This document shows positions 18,638 to 25,385 of a stretch of DNA of 56,588 nt, piece by piece. Every line of letters starts with the position of its first letter. Positions within the stretch are counted from its first letter, which is position 1. The DNA lies in assembly GCA_008534395.1 (NCBI GenBank), contig SHMQ01000015.1, positions 1 to 56,588 of the forward strand, written 5' to 3'. The position numbers were made by a program, and so were the translations under genes. Under the pieces are notes generated by a model. It worked only from the letters and a program-made list of their open reading frames with translations. It did no database searches and was not told the origin of the DNA. The stretch comes from Candidatus Acidulodesulfobacterium acidiphilum. Lineage in GTDB: Bacteria; SZUA-79; Acidulodesulfobacterales; Acidulodesulfobacteraceae.

Positions 18638-18678
18638 TTGACTAATGGTCGAATATGATGTATAATTTATACATCATA
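18638..18678 (+). promoter_or_regulatory. promoter with overlapping 25-bp palindromic operator of the RHH/PIN pair
   Basis: TTGACT (18638-18643), a 17-bp spacer and TATAAT (18661-18666) form a strong promoter. A perfect palindrome with 12-bp arms (TATGATGTATAA, T, TTATACATCATA; 18654-18678) covers the -10 box. This is the expected layout for autorepression by a ribbon-helix-helix antitoxin. Confidence 0.7.
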
Positions 18679-18710
18679 AAGTATAATATTTAAATTAAAA
18701 GGTGGAGATT

Positions 18711-18962
18711 ATGCATAGAACCCAGATATACATCGAGGAGGAAATTTTTCAAAAGGCGAGGAAAGAATCGGAGATTTTAGGAGTATCTATTTCGGAATTT
18801 ATTCGAATGTCTATAAAGAAAAATATCCAAAAAAATTCGACAAATAATATAAACGTTTTTTTTGACAATTTAAAACCCCTAGAAAGTTTTAAAGATATTA
18901 ATCCCAAAAAATATGTCGATAATATCAGATCCAAGAGCAGGATTTTAACGAATAATGAATAA
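18711..18962 (+). CDS. ribbon-helix-helix antitoxin (VapB-like)
   Basis: This 83-residue protein has an N-terminal ribbon-helix-helix DNA-binding fold (RTQIYIEEEIFQKARKESEI, then GVSISEFIRMSIKKNIQ). The less conserved C-terminus is expected to wrap the toxin. The ATG at 18711 follows AAAGGTGG at normal spacing; an in-frame GTG three codons upstream is unlikely. It overlaps the PIN-domain toxin gene by 8 bp and lies behind a promoter with a palindromic operator. It should neutralise the toxin and repress the operon. Confidence 0.82.
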   Translation: MHRTQIYIEEEIFQKARKESEILGVSISEFIRMSIKKNIQKNSTNNINVFFDNLKPLESFKDINPKKYVDNIRSKSRILTNNE

Positions 18963-19353
18963 CTTTGCCGATAACATAAATAAAATATTTTTAGATACAG
19001 ATATAGCGATTTTTTTACTTAAAAAAGAAACTAAATTTGTAAAACCGTTTTTAAATCTATACGGCAATGGAACAAGGTTTTTTTATAACCCTATAGTTAA
19101 GGCTGAAATATATGCAGGCGCTTTTAAAAGCGAATACGACACAATCGAACGATTCTTTAATTTTTTAGAATGCGTTGATATAAACGATGAGATTGGGGAA
19201 AAAGCGGGATTATATGCCAATGAATTTAAAAAATCTTATAACGGTATATCGCTTGAAGATTTTATAATTGCCGCAACCGTAAAAACACATGGACTTAAAC
19301 TCTGGACAAATAACATTAAACATTATCCAATGAAAAATATAGAATTTATTTAA
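18955..19353 (+). CDS. vapC: PIN-domain ribonuclease toxin (VapC-like)
   Basis: This 132-residue PIN domain contains the acidic residues of a VapC-type nuclease: D14 and D16 in FLDTDIAIFLL, E51 in VKAEIYAG and D102 in LEDFIIAAT, then LWTNNIKHY near the end. VapC toxins cleave specific RNAs, often initiator tRNA or 23S rRNA, when the antitoxin is lost. The gene starts within the last codons of the RHH antitoxin (8-bp overlap). Length and layout are typical, and all key residues are present, so it is probably functional. Confidence 0.85.
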   Translation: MNNFADNINKIFLDTDIAIFLLKKETKFVKPFLNLYGNGTRFFYNPIVKAEIYAGAFKSEYDTIERFFNFLECVDINDEIGEKAGLYANEFKKSYNGISLEDFIIAATVKTHGLKLWTNNIKHYPMKNIEFI

Positions 19354-19551
19354 GAAAACCGGTGGGGAAAAGAACCTCTTTTGTCGGCAATTATAAGAAG
19401 ATTATTAATTTTTGGAACATCTATGGCAACATTTTTTACATAGAATGCAAGGTATAATTTTTTATAATTTTTTAGTTGCCCATTTTTATTTTTAGTGATA
19501 AAATCGATAAAAATCATTAGACACGTTGCTTTACTGATTCAATCATTCAAC

Positions 19552-19602
19552 TCAATTGTAGGTAATTTAACAATTGAAATTTACTTGGCATAACCTTATA
19601 AA
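19552..19602 (+). promoter_or_regulatory. promoter and inverted repeat upstream of the HEPN gene
   Basis: TTGAAA (19574-19579), a 17-bp spacer and TATAAA (19597-19602) precede the HEPN start by 22 bp. An inverted repeat TCAATTGT...ACAATTGA (19552-19559 with 19570-19577) overlaps the -35 box. The remaining part of the 19354-19624 gap shows nothing I recognise. Confidence 0.5.
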
Positions 19603-19624
19603 TTAATTAATAATCAACAAAATA

Positions 19625-20173
19625 ATGAATAACCTTTATAACGTTTATAATGCTAATATCAATGACGACATTGAAATAGCAAAACTAATAAGCGTATTTA
19701 AGGAATGCAACGAAAATATAGTTTATTTATCGCTAATCGTAAACAAATTAAAGGCTTTCATGCCTTTAACCGTTGAAAATTACGACGATCTTACGGCGAT
19801 TGATTTAGTTTTTATAGACGGCTTTATTTCTAAATTTATAAAACTACAGGATGTTATTGAGGAAAAACTGTTTAGGCTGATTTTAATTAATTTAAAAGAA
19901 AATGATTTTAATTCTACAAACGCACCTTTCACAAATGTTTTAAACAAGCTGGAAAAATATCGGATTATCGATAGCGCTGAAGAATGGCTGAATTTGAGAA
20001 ACATTAGAAACTCTTTTGCGCAAGAATATAAGGCAGACTTATTGAAGCGAATCGATGCATTAAATAAATGTTTTAATAATTTGTATAATCTTTACGATAT
20101 ATACGTTAAAATAAAAAAATATGCGGAAAATAAATTATCGACATTGAAAAATATCGATATTTCCTGCATATAA
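19625..20173 (+). CDS. HEPN-domain protein with altered catalytic motif (HepT-like)
   Basis: This 182-residue mostly helical protein has a C-terminal HEPN-type motif LRNIRNSFAQEY. HepT ribonucleases carry R-x4-H-x-Y. Here the arginine (R128) and the tyrosine (Y135, the residue AMPylated in characterised HepT/MntA systems) are kept, but the histidine position is Q133. That change predicts loss of, or change in, nuclease activity. It is longer than the common 110-140 residue HepT. A gene for an MNT-type nucleotidyltransferase follows after 96 bp. The HEPN assignment rests on this motif, helical character and context. Confidence 0.65.
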   Translation: MNNLYNVYNANINDDIEIAKLISVFKECNENIVYLSLIVNKLKAFMPLTVENYDDLTAIDLVFIDGFISKFIKLQDVIEEKLFRLILINLKENDFNSTNAPFTNVLNKLEKYRIIDSAEEWLNLRNIRNSFAQEYKADLLKRIDALNKCFNNLYNLYDIYVKIKKYAENKLSTLKNIDISCI

Positions 20174-20269
20174 AACCCCTGAATTAGATTAAAATTACGC
20201 ATTATTTTATTTAAAATTCGCTATATTATTTAATTTCTGAACAGACCGTTTGAGACCGTTTAAAAAGTA

Positions 20270-20485
20270 GTGCTATTCGGTTCTCTCGCAAAAAATAAAA
20301 TGACTAAAAACTCCGATATAGACATCGCGGCATGGAACATACCGAACGATTTATTTTACAAAGCCGCCGCTTTTGCGACAGGCTATAGCAATAAATGGAA
20401 TGTTGATTTAGTCGACTTTGACGATTGCAAGGAATCTTTAAAAAAAGCTATTCTTGCCGAAGGTATAATATTATTTAAGGTATAA
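20270..20485 (+). pseudogene. N-terminally truncated MNT-type nucleotidyltransferase (MntA-like)
   Basis: The frame reads LFGSLAKNKMTKNSDIDIAA near its start, the G-S-x10-D-x-D signature of minimal nucleotidyltransferases, and VDLVDFDD later for the third acidic residue. Characterised MntA proteins have about 20-30 residues before LFGS. Here an in-frame TAA at 20261 leaves only two codons before a GTG at 20270, and no Shine-Dalgarno is present. It is therefore either a truncated remnant or an unusually short 71-residue protein using GTG. A direct repeat GACCGTTTgaGACCGTTT lies just upstream. A REP-like repeat follows the stop by 10 bp. Confidence 0.6.
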
Positions 20486-20495
20486 TATTATTGAT

Positions 20496-20519
20496 AATAA
20501 ATAAATCTGACCCTTTTTT
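20496..20519 (-). repeat. REP-like repeat between the MNT and RelE-like genes
   Basis: AATAATAAATAAATCTGACCC and a T-run lie between two convergent gene ends (20485 and 20532). They may serve both as a transcription end. Confidence 0.8.
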
Positions 20520-20531
20520 CTTTTTTTCTTA

Positions 20532-20807
20532 TCAATATACATCGTCATGGGTTCCGACATCCACTGGAATAATAGAATCGTCTTTAATTAAAAACTCAAC
20601 GGTTATCCTATATTGTATGTTTATAGATACGGAGTAAAGGCCATTCAAGCCACCTTCCAATTTGTGCAGCCTGAGCGAATTATGAAAAGGGTTTAATCCA
20701 AGCAATTCTAAAGTTTTAACATATTGATTGAATATATCGGGATGCTTCTTTAAAAAACGTTTTTCTTTCTTAGTATAGCTTTGGGTAAAAATTATATCAT
20801 AAGCCAT
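20532..20807 (-). CDS. RelE/ParE-superfamily toxin (YafQ-like mRNA interferase)
   Basis: This 91-residue protein shows the compact RelE-fold pattern, including RLHKLEGGLNGLYSVSINIQ, YRITVEF and the terminal VDVGTHDDVY. Members cleave ribosome-bound mRNA. It starts inside the end of the Phd-like antitoxin gene (11-bp overlap), the usual antitoxin-first order. The likely active-site region near the C-terminus (GTHDDVY) is intact, and length is typical. Confidence 0.85.
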   Translation of the reverse strand: MAYDIIFTQSYTKKEKRFLKKHPDIFNQYVKTLELLGLNPFHNSLRLHKLEGGLNGLYSVSINIQYRITVEFLIKDDSIIPVDVGTHDDVY

Positions 20808-21036
20808 TGCGAAGTTTTTTTAAATGATTTTTTACGCTTTCTTTAATAAACCTTCCGTTTTCTATATCTTTTTTCGTATCCTCTATTGCCCTGCTAAGTT
20901 CGCATTCCCTAAGATACTGATAGTAATCAAAATCGATAACTACGAATTTACGTTTGCCTCTTACCGTTATAACGGTTTCATTGTCCAAAATCGAAGCCCC
21001 TTTTGTTTTTAATTCGTTTGCCGTTATACTTAGCAT
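20797..21036 (-). CDS. Phd/YefM-family antitoxin
   Basis: This 79-residue antitoxin has an N-terminal DNA-binding region (SITANELKTKGASILD...ETVITVRGKRKFVVIDFDYY) and a C-terminal helical toxin-binding part. The ATG at 21036 is chosen over one at 21060 because AGGAGG lies 5 bp upstream. The promoter upstream has a perfect TATAAT and a tandem 15-bp repeat that may be the operator. It is co-transcribed with the overlapping RelE-like toxin. Confidence 0.83.
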   Translation of the reverse strand: MLSITANELKTKGASILDNETVITVRGKRKFVVIDFDYYQYLRECELSRAIEDTKKDIENGRFIKESVKNHLKKLRNGL

Positions 21037-21095
21037 ATATGCCTCCTGCTTTTTCAACAATAATTAAATAATAGATATTTATTAAGATAAGTTTT

Positions 21096-21153
21096 ATTAT
21101 AGCACTGCTTATAATACTTTTCAATAAAAGTTGACAACATAAAAGTTGACAAC
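21096..21153 (-). promoter_or_regulatory. promoter with tandem 15-bp direct repeats upstream of phd/relE
   Basis: On the minus strand TTGAAA (21124-21119), a 17-bp spacer and TATAAT (21101-21096) form a strong promoter. Immediately upstream, ATAAAAGTTGACAAC is repeated perfectly in tandem (21124-21138 and 21139-21153). Each copy contains the near-palindrome GTTGACAAC, so it could be a two-site operator. Confidence 0.65.
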
Positions 21154-21240
21154 CCTAAACCCGATTTAGAAATTTAATATTCCTTTTTTTAAAGCCTAAA
21201 TTTTTATTTTTAATGTTAGGGTCAGAAAAAAGAGAAGAAA

Positions 21241-21262
21241 AAAGGGGTCAGATTTATTTATT
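21241..21262 (+). repeat. REP-like repeat abutting the mazF stop
   Basis: AAAGGGGTCAGATTTATT(TATT) at 21241-21262 overlaps the stop codon of the minus-strand mazF gene (21263-21261). Read in the mazF direction it is TAAATAAATCTGACCCC plus T-run, the same arrangement seen at the two upstream plus-strand genes. Confidence 0.85.
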
Positions 21263-21584
21263 ATTCTACGAGCATCTCTCTAATTGAAGTTTTGACGGAC
21301 AGTATTACATCTTCGCTTATTCTTCCGAGTTTTTTAACTAACCGCTGTTTATCTATTGTTCTTATCTGGTCAAGGACTATCCAAACCGTTTTGCCTTCAA
21401 AGGATAGCTTGATCCTGGTCGGATAATCATGCGATTTTGTAGTCATTGGGGTTATAATAACCGTCCTGATATTATCGTTCATTTCGTTTGGCGAAATTAC
21501 AAGACAGGGTCTCGTCTTTTTCATTTCATGTCCGATAGTCGGGTCGAGATTTACGAGACACACGTCATACTGGCTTATTTCCAT
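21261..21584 (-). CDS. mazF: MazF/PemK-family endoribonuclease toxin
   Basis: This is a toxin of about 107 residues with the MazF fold signatures GDV-like start (QYDVCLVNLDPTIGHEMKKTRPCLVISP), NIRTVIITPMT and WIVLDQIRTIDKQRL. MazF toxins cut single-stranded mRNA at short motifs. The ATG at 21584 is preferred; a TTG two codons upstream is possible. It overlaps the end of mazE by 10 bp. The conserved arginine of KKTRPCLV and the threonine in ITPMT are present, so it is probably active. Confidence 0.88.
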   Translation of the reverse strand: MEISQYDVCLVNLDPTIGHEMKKTRPCLVISPNEMNDNIRTVIITPMTTKSHDYPTRIKLSFEGKTVWIVLDQIRTIDKQRLVKKLGRISEDVILSVKTSIREMLVE

Positions 21585-21829
21585 TCCCAATTCTCTTCCC
21601 CGTCAAGATCTAATGCGTCGTCAATAATCAATGCGTCGTCGTTTCGTCTGCGCATTAGCTTAAAAGCATTATCCCATCCGTCTCTGGGCTTATTTTTGGC
21701 AGGTTTTAAAATTATTTCATTGTCTTTGACCTCAAGATCCAACTCTTTTTCTATATTGCACTGTTTAAGGATTGCCGACGGTATTCTTATGCCTTTTGAA
21801 TTGCCGATAGTTATAATATTTAATTTCAT
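21575..21829 (-). CDS. mazE: MazE-like AbrB/SpoVT-fold antitoxin
   Basis: This 84-residue protein begins with a swapped-hairpin AbrB domain (NIITIGNSKGIRIPSAILKQ, then LDLEVKDNEIILKPAK). It ends in an acidic tail (DDALIIDDALDLDGEENWEW) expected to block the toxin active site. The ATG at 21829 is preferred over an upstream start at 21865: that start would lie in the -35 region of a strong promoter, whereas 21829 is 7 bp after the -10 box. This implies a leaderless transcript. Confidence 0.85.
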   Translation of the reverse strand: MKLNIITIGNSKGIRIPSAILKQCNIEKELDLEVKDNEIILKPAKNKPRDGWDNAFKLMRRRNDDALIIDDALDLDGEENWEWK

Positions 21830-21833
21830 AAAT

Positions 21834-21865
21834 GTAATTATAAAGTAATTACGGTAAAAAGTCAA
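21834..21865 (-). promoter_or_regulatory. promoter of mazEF with inverted repeat over the -10 box
   Basis: On the minus strand TTGACT (21865-21860), a 17-bp spacer and TATAAT (21842-21837) form a strong promoter. GTAATTA-5-TAATTAC (21834-21852) is a perfect inverted repeat around the -10 region, a likely site for MazE autoregulation. Confidence 0.6.
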
Positions 21866-21941
21866 TATAATTTTTTAAAACTGAACAGATAGGCATGAAT
21901 ATACTTATCGTTCATAAGTTATTAATTAACTTTTTTATCCT

Positions 21942-21962
21942 GGTAAATATGTTCGTACCTAT
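21942..21962 (+). repeat. 21-bp repeat, copy 1
   Basis: GGTAAATATGTTCGTACCTA(T) recurs at 23490-23510 with one substitution. The second copy contains the stop codon of the intervening glycosyltransferase gene. Apart from this and the features listed separately, the stretch 21866-22300 has no gene that I can see. Confidence 0.65.
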
Positions 21963-22029
21963 CTACCAAAAATTTTATTTTCTCATTTTACATAAGTTAA
22001 AAATTACACCTGCGTAAAATGTTAAAAAT

Positions 22030-22140
22030 AAAGGGGTTAGATTTATTTCGCTCCGACTGGCATAAAAGCTTCGCTTTTATAAACGCCCGCCTCCGTATTC
22101 TACTCCCGACTGAATAATAAATAAATCTGACCCCTTTTTT
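22030..22140 (+). repeat. composite REP-like repeat at the left edge of the glycan locus
   Basis: A variant AAAGGGGTTAGATTTATT (22030-22047) and an inverted AATAAATCTGACCCC (22113-22140) flank a core with the hairpin ATAAAAGCTTCGCTTTTAT and the string AAACGCCCGCCT. The segment 22039-22112 aligns without gaps to 56127-56200 on the same strand with about 8 differences in 74 positions. Confidence 0.8.
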
Positions 22141-22190
22141 CTCTTTTTGCTAAAAATTTTACTTTATTTTAGACCCTTTTTTTATTTTTA

Positions 22191-22247
22191 ATAGACATTT
22201 TAGGTAAACGGAATAAATTTGCCATAAATCTTAAAAATATGTATAAT
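22191..22247 (+). promoter_or_regulatory. duplicated promoter module, copy 2 (TTGCCA-17-TATAAT)
   Basis: This is the second copy of the module at 12868-12925. TTGCCA lies at 22219-22224 and TATAAT at 22242-22247, with a 17-bp spacer. It would drive the first glycosyltransferase gene of the glycan locus with a leader of about 47 nt. Confidence 0.75.
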
Positions 22248-22300
22248 CTTATTTAAAATAATTCGCGCCGTATGCGCCGCATAAGATATACGCACAATAT

Positions 22301-23494
22301 ATGAATATTCTTCACGTCATATCGTCTAGGGGCTGGGGAGGAGCGGAAAATTCAGCCGTCTATCTTGCCAAAACCCAGATAGAAAAAGGAAATTCCGCTT
22401 TCTTTTTCATTCATTCCTTTAACGACAAACTTATAAATATCTTAAAAACTAACGGCGTTAATTTTTATTCGGCATTTAATCCGGAAAGAAAAAATATATA
22501 CGCATTAAATAAAATTATAAAAATATGCCGTGAAAATAAAATAGATATTATACATACGCATCTCGGCACTGGAAGTTATCTTGGGGTTCTAGCCGGAAAC
22601 TTTCTTAAAATTCCGGTAGTCAGCACTATAAATATATTCAGCGGTTATCATTATTACGCGCTTGCGGATGCGTTATGCTTCGACAGCAATGCCGTGAAAG
22701 ACTATCATATGAAATACTTCTCGACGCCCGAATATTTAGAATACAAGCCTAATTTAATAGAATCTGCCGTCAACAAAATTTTTAAGCTTTCTTACAAAAC
22801 CGTTAATAATTTAGAGGAATTAAAAAATAAATCCCATGTAGTATACGAAAGAATAGACGAATCGCATTTCATTAATTATAAAGACAGATTAAACGAATTC
22901 GATAATTATTTTAATATAGGCATGACGGGAAGGATAGACGAACAGAAAGGACAGATTTATTTTATAGAAGCGGCGGAACTTTTAATTAAAGAATACCGTA
23001 ACAATTCAAACGTTAAATCAAAAGTGAAGCCGCTTATGTTTCATATAGTAGGAAGCGGCAAAACCGAAAACAATTTAAAACGGATAACCAAAAATAAAGG
23101 GATAGCAGAAAATTTCAGATTTTGGGGTTACCAAAAAGACGTGAGAAAATTCGTCAATACTTTCGACGTATGCGTTTCCTGTTCGTTAAACGAACCTTTC
23201 GGCATTAATAACCTGGAATATATGTTTATGAAAAAACCCTGCATAGCTGCCTCTTCCGGCGGAATTCCGGAAGTTTTCGGCGACACCAATATCCTTATTA
23301 CCCCAAAAGACCCCTTTAAACTCAAAGAAGCTATTAAAATTTATATAGAAAACGAAAATTATAAAAACGAACAAGCATCTAAAGGTTTTGAAAGAGCCAA
23401 AAAAGTTTTTTCTTCCGATATTTCCTATAAAAAAATCATGGACGTTTACGGCGAGGTTTTGGATAATCAAAAATCAAAATTTGCATACAGGTAA
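22301..23494 (+). CDS. GT4-family glycosyltransferase
   Basis: This 397-residue GT-B fold enzyme begins ILHVISSRGWGGAENSAVYL, the typical start of GT4 retaining transferases. The C-terminal donor-binding domain has GMTGRIDEQKGQIYFIEAAELL, VGSGKTENNL, FWGYQ and NEPFGINNLEYMFMKKPCIA, including the E-x7-E pair. It adds a sugar from a nucleotide donor to a growing surface glycan in the cytoplasm; donor and acceptor are unknown. It is the first gene after the duplicated promoter module and is flanked by a 21-bp repeat on each side. The right copy contains its stop codon. Confidence 0.87.
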   Translation: MNILHVISSRGWGGAENSAVYLAKTQIEKGNSAFFFIHSFNDKLINILKTNGVNFYSAFNPERKNIYALNKIIKICRENKIDIIHTHLGTGSYLGVLAGNFLKIPVVSTINIFSGYHYYALADALCFDSNAVKDYHMKYFSTPEYLEYKPNLIESAVNKIFKLSYKTVNNLEELKNKSHVVYERIDESHFINYKDRLNEFDNYFNIGMTGRIDEQKGQIYFIEAAELLIKEYRNNSNVKSKVKPLMFHIVGSGKTENNLKRITKNKGIAENFRFWGYQKDVRKFVNTFDVCVSCSLNEPFGINNLEYMFMKKPCIAASSGGIPEVFGDTNILITPKDPFKLKEAIKIYIENENYKNEQASKGFERAKKVFSSDISYKKIMDVYGEVLDNQKSKFAYR

Positions 23495-23510
23495 ATATGT
23501 TCGCACCTAT
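23490..23510 (+). repeat. 21-bp repeat, copy 2
   Basis: GGTAAATATGTTCGCACCTA(T) matches 21942-21962 with one difference. The TAA at its positions 3-5 is the stop of the GT4 gene. Confidence 0.65.
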
Positions 23511-23644
23511 ATAACATCTATTAATTTTATTCTTTTTCGCTTTATTTTCTTTATGCATTAAATTATAATATTTCATACAAAATCAATAATAAATAATTGC
23601 TTATCAATTGTTTATTGCTGCGTAAAATGAAATCTATAAAATCA

Positions 23645-23690
23645 ATCAATAAATAAATAAATAATAATAATAATAATAATAAAAATAATA
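23645..23690 (+). repeat. AAAT/AAT microsatellite upstream of a GT2 gene
   Basis: A run of AAAT units passes into about eight AAT units and ends roughly 12 bp before the next gene start. Length changes by slippage could alter the distance between upstream promoter elements and the gene, but no promoter is evident right here. Confidence 0.7.
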
Positions 23691-23701
23691 AAACATTATA
23701 C

Positions 23702-24391
23702 ATGAAGCTATCTGTCATTATACCTTGCTACAACGAAGTTAAGACTATTGAAGAAATTATAACGGCCGTCAAAAACTCCCCTTACGAAAATAAAGAAATA
23801 GTAATTGTAGACGACTGCTCTACAGACGGAACGAGGGAACTGCTTAAAAACGGACTTGAAAAACAGGTCGACAAGGTAATTTACCATGAAGTAAATTCCG
23901 GCAAGGGAGCGGCGATCAGGACTGGAATAGCCGAAGGCGATATGGTAATAATTCAGGACGCAGATCTTGAATACGACCCCAAGGAATATCCAAGCTTAGT
24001 CGAGCCCATACTTAAGGGCAAGGCCGACGTAGTTTTCGGTTCTCGCTTTATAACGACGGAAACCCGCAGGATACTTTATTTCTGGCACAGAGTCGGCAAC
24101 GGCATCCTGACCCTGCTTTCCAATATATTTACCAACTTAAACCTGTCGGATATGGAAACCTGCTATAAGGTTTTTAAAAGCGATATAATAAAGAACATAA
24201 AAATCGAAGAAAACCGCTTCGGCTTCGAACCTGAAATAACCGCTAAAATTGCTAAAATAAAAGGCGTACGCATTTACGAAGTCGGTATATCCTATTACGG
24301 CAGAACGTACGACGAAGGCAAAAAAATCGGTTTAAAAGACGGTTTCAGGGCGCTATACTGCATAATAAAATATAACGTTTTCAGGAAATAA
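23702..24391 (+). CDS. GT2-family glycosyltransferase, polyprenyl-phosphate sugar synthase-like (DPM1 type)
   Basis: This 229-residue GT-A enzyme has [30 protein letters not shown], the metal-binding DAD in [11 protein letters not shown] and VFGSRF. Length and motifs fit the soluble DPM1-like subgroup, which transfers a sugar to polyprenyl phosphate at the inner membrane. No transmembrane segments follow the catalytic domain. It would supply lipid-linked donor to GT-C membrane transferases such as those elsewhere in the locus. The specific sugar cannot be read. Confidence 0.83.
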   Translation: MKLSVIIPCYNEVKTIEEIITAVKNSPYENKEIVIVDDCSTDGTRELLKNGLEKQVDKVIYHEVNSGKGAAIRTGIAEGDMVIIQDADLEYDPKEYPSLVEPILKGKADVVFGSRFITTETRRILYFWHRVGNGILTLLSNIFTNLNLSDMETCYKVFKSDIIKNIKIEENRFGFEPEITAKIAKIKGVRIYEVGISYYGRTYDEGKKIGLKDGFRALYCIIKYNVFRK

Positions 24392-24452
24392 TTTATAGAA
24401 ACAAATTTATATAAGAAAATCTACCGTTACAATTTCCTCTTTTTCTAAAAAT

Positions 24453-25385
24453 ATGAAACTATCAGGATTTACATATATAAGAAACGGTTCGTCACTGCAC
24501 TACCCGTTCATAGAATCTATTAAATCTTTGCTGCCTATAGTCGATGAATATGTAGTTTTGGTTTGCGACTCCACTGACGACACAAAAGAACTTATAGAAA
24601 ATATTAGCGACCCTAAGATAAAAATATACGACTCCGATTGGAACGATGCAGAAAAACTGAAAGGTGAAATACATTCCCATAAAACCAATGAGAGTCTTAA
24701 ACATATCACCGGAGATTTCGGATTTTATCTTCAGGGAGACGAACTGATTCACGAAAAAGATTACGACGGTATATTAAAATTCCTTGAAGAAAATAAGGAC
24801 GACGCATCTATAAAAGGTTTTGTTTTTAATTATATGCATTTCTTCGGCGGTTTTTTCAGCTATCCCAAAAAAGAATATATGGAAAAAATATTTTATTACG
24901 ACAAAGAAACGAGGATCATAAGAAACGATAAAACCGTGCTTTCTTCCGGAGACGCAACCGGTTTTGCGGAAATAAGCGGAAAAGCCGTTTCGTTAGAAAA
25001 CGGCAACGCTTTAAAGATGCCTGAAGATATAAAAATATATCACTACGGAAAGGCTTTAAAACCAGAATATAATTATAAAAAAGAACTTAATACCTTAAAT
25101 ATTAACGAATCCAAATTAACAAGAAAACTTAAAACATGGGCTTTTAATTTCAGCCCTAAAGTTGACAAATATATTTTTAACGATTTCAATTTCCTTGAAT
25201 TCGTCGACAAGGAAAATCTGCAATTCCATCCAGAACCTATAAGATATCTTGCCGCTCAACAGGACTGGGATGTAAAAGATTTCATAAATTATAAAAGAAA
25301 ACCGAATGCAATAAGAAGATTTTTTAAAATTACCGTTTACAGGATAATAAACGAAATATATAGCGGAATAAAAAAAATAAAATGA
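24453..25385 (+). CDS. GT2-like glycosyltransferase
   Basis: This 310-residue protein starts KLSGFTYIRNGSSLHYPFIE with VDEYVVLVCDSTDDT and the QGDE acidic motif (FYLQGDELIHE), as in GT2-like transferases of surface-glycan clusters. The C-terminal third is basic and of unclear role. It overlaps the next GT4 gene by 4 bp (ATGA), so the two are translationally coupled. Substrate unknown. Confidence 0.72.
   Translation: MKLSGFTYIRNGSSLHYPFIESIKSLLPIVDEYVVLVCDSTDDTKELIENISDPKIKIYDSDWNDAEKLKGEIHSHKTNESLKHITGDFGFYLQGDELIHEKDYDGILKFLEENKDDASIKGFVFNYMHFFGGFFSYPKKEYMEKIFYYDKETRIIRNDKTVLSSGDATGFAEISGKAVSLENGNALKMPEDIKIYHYGKALKPEYNYKKELNTLNINESKLTRKLKTWAFNFSPKVDKYIFNDFNFLEFVDKENLQFHPEPIRYLAAQQDWDVKDFINYKRKPNAIRRFFKITVYRIINEIYSGIKKIK

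Noticed and set aside
12769-22140. Integron-like cassette array (repeats at gene 3' ends, toxin-antitoxin content)
   Set aside because: No attC core sites (RYYYAAC/GTTRRRY pairs), no integron integrase, cassettes in both orientations and each with its own promoter.
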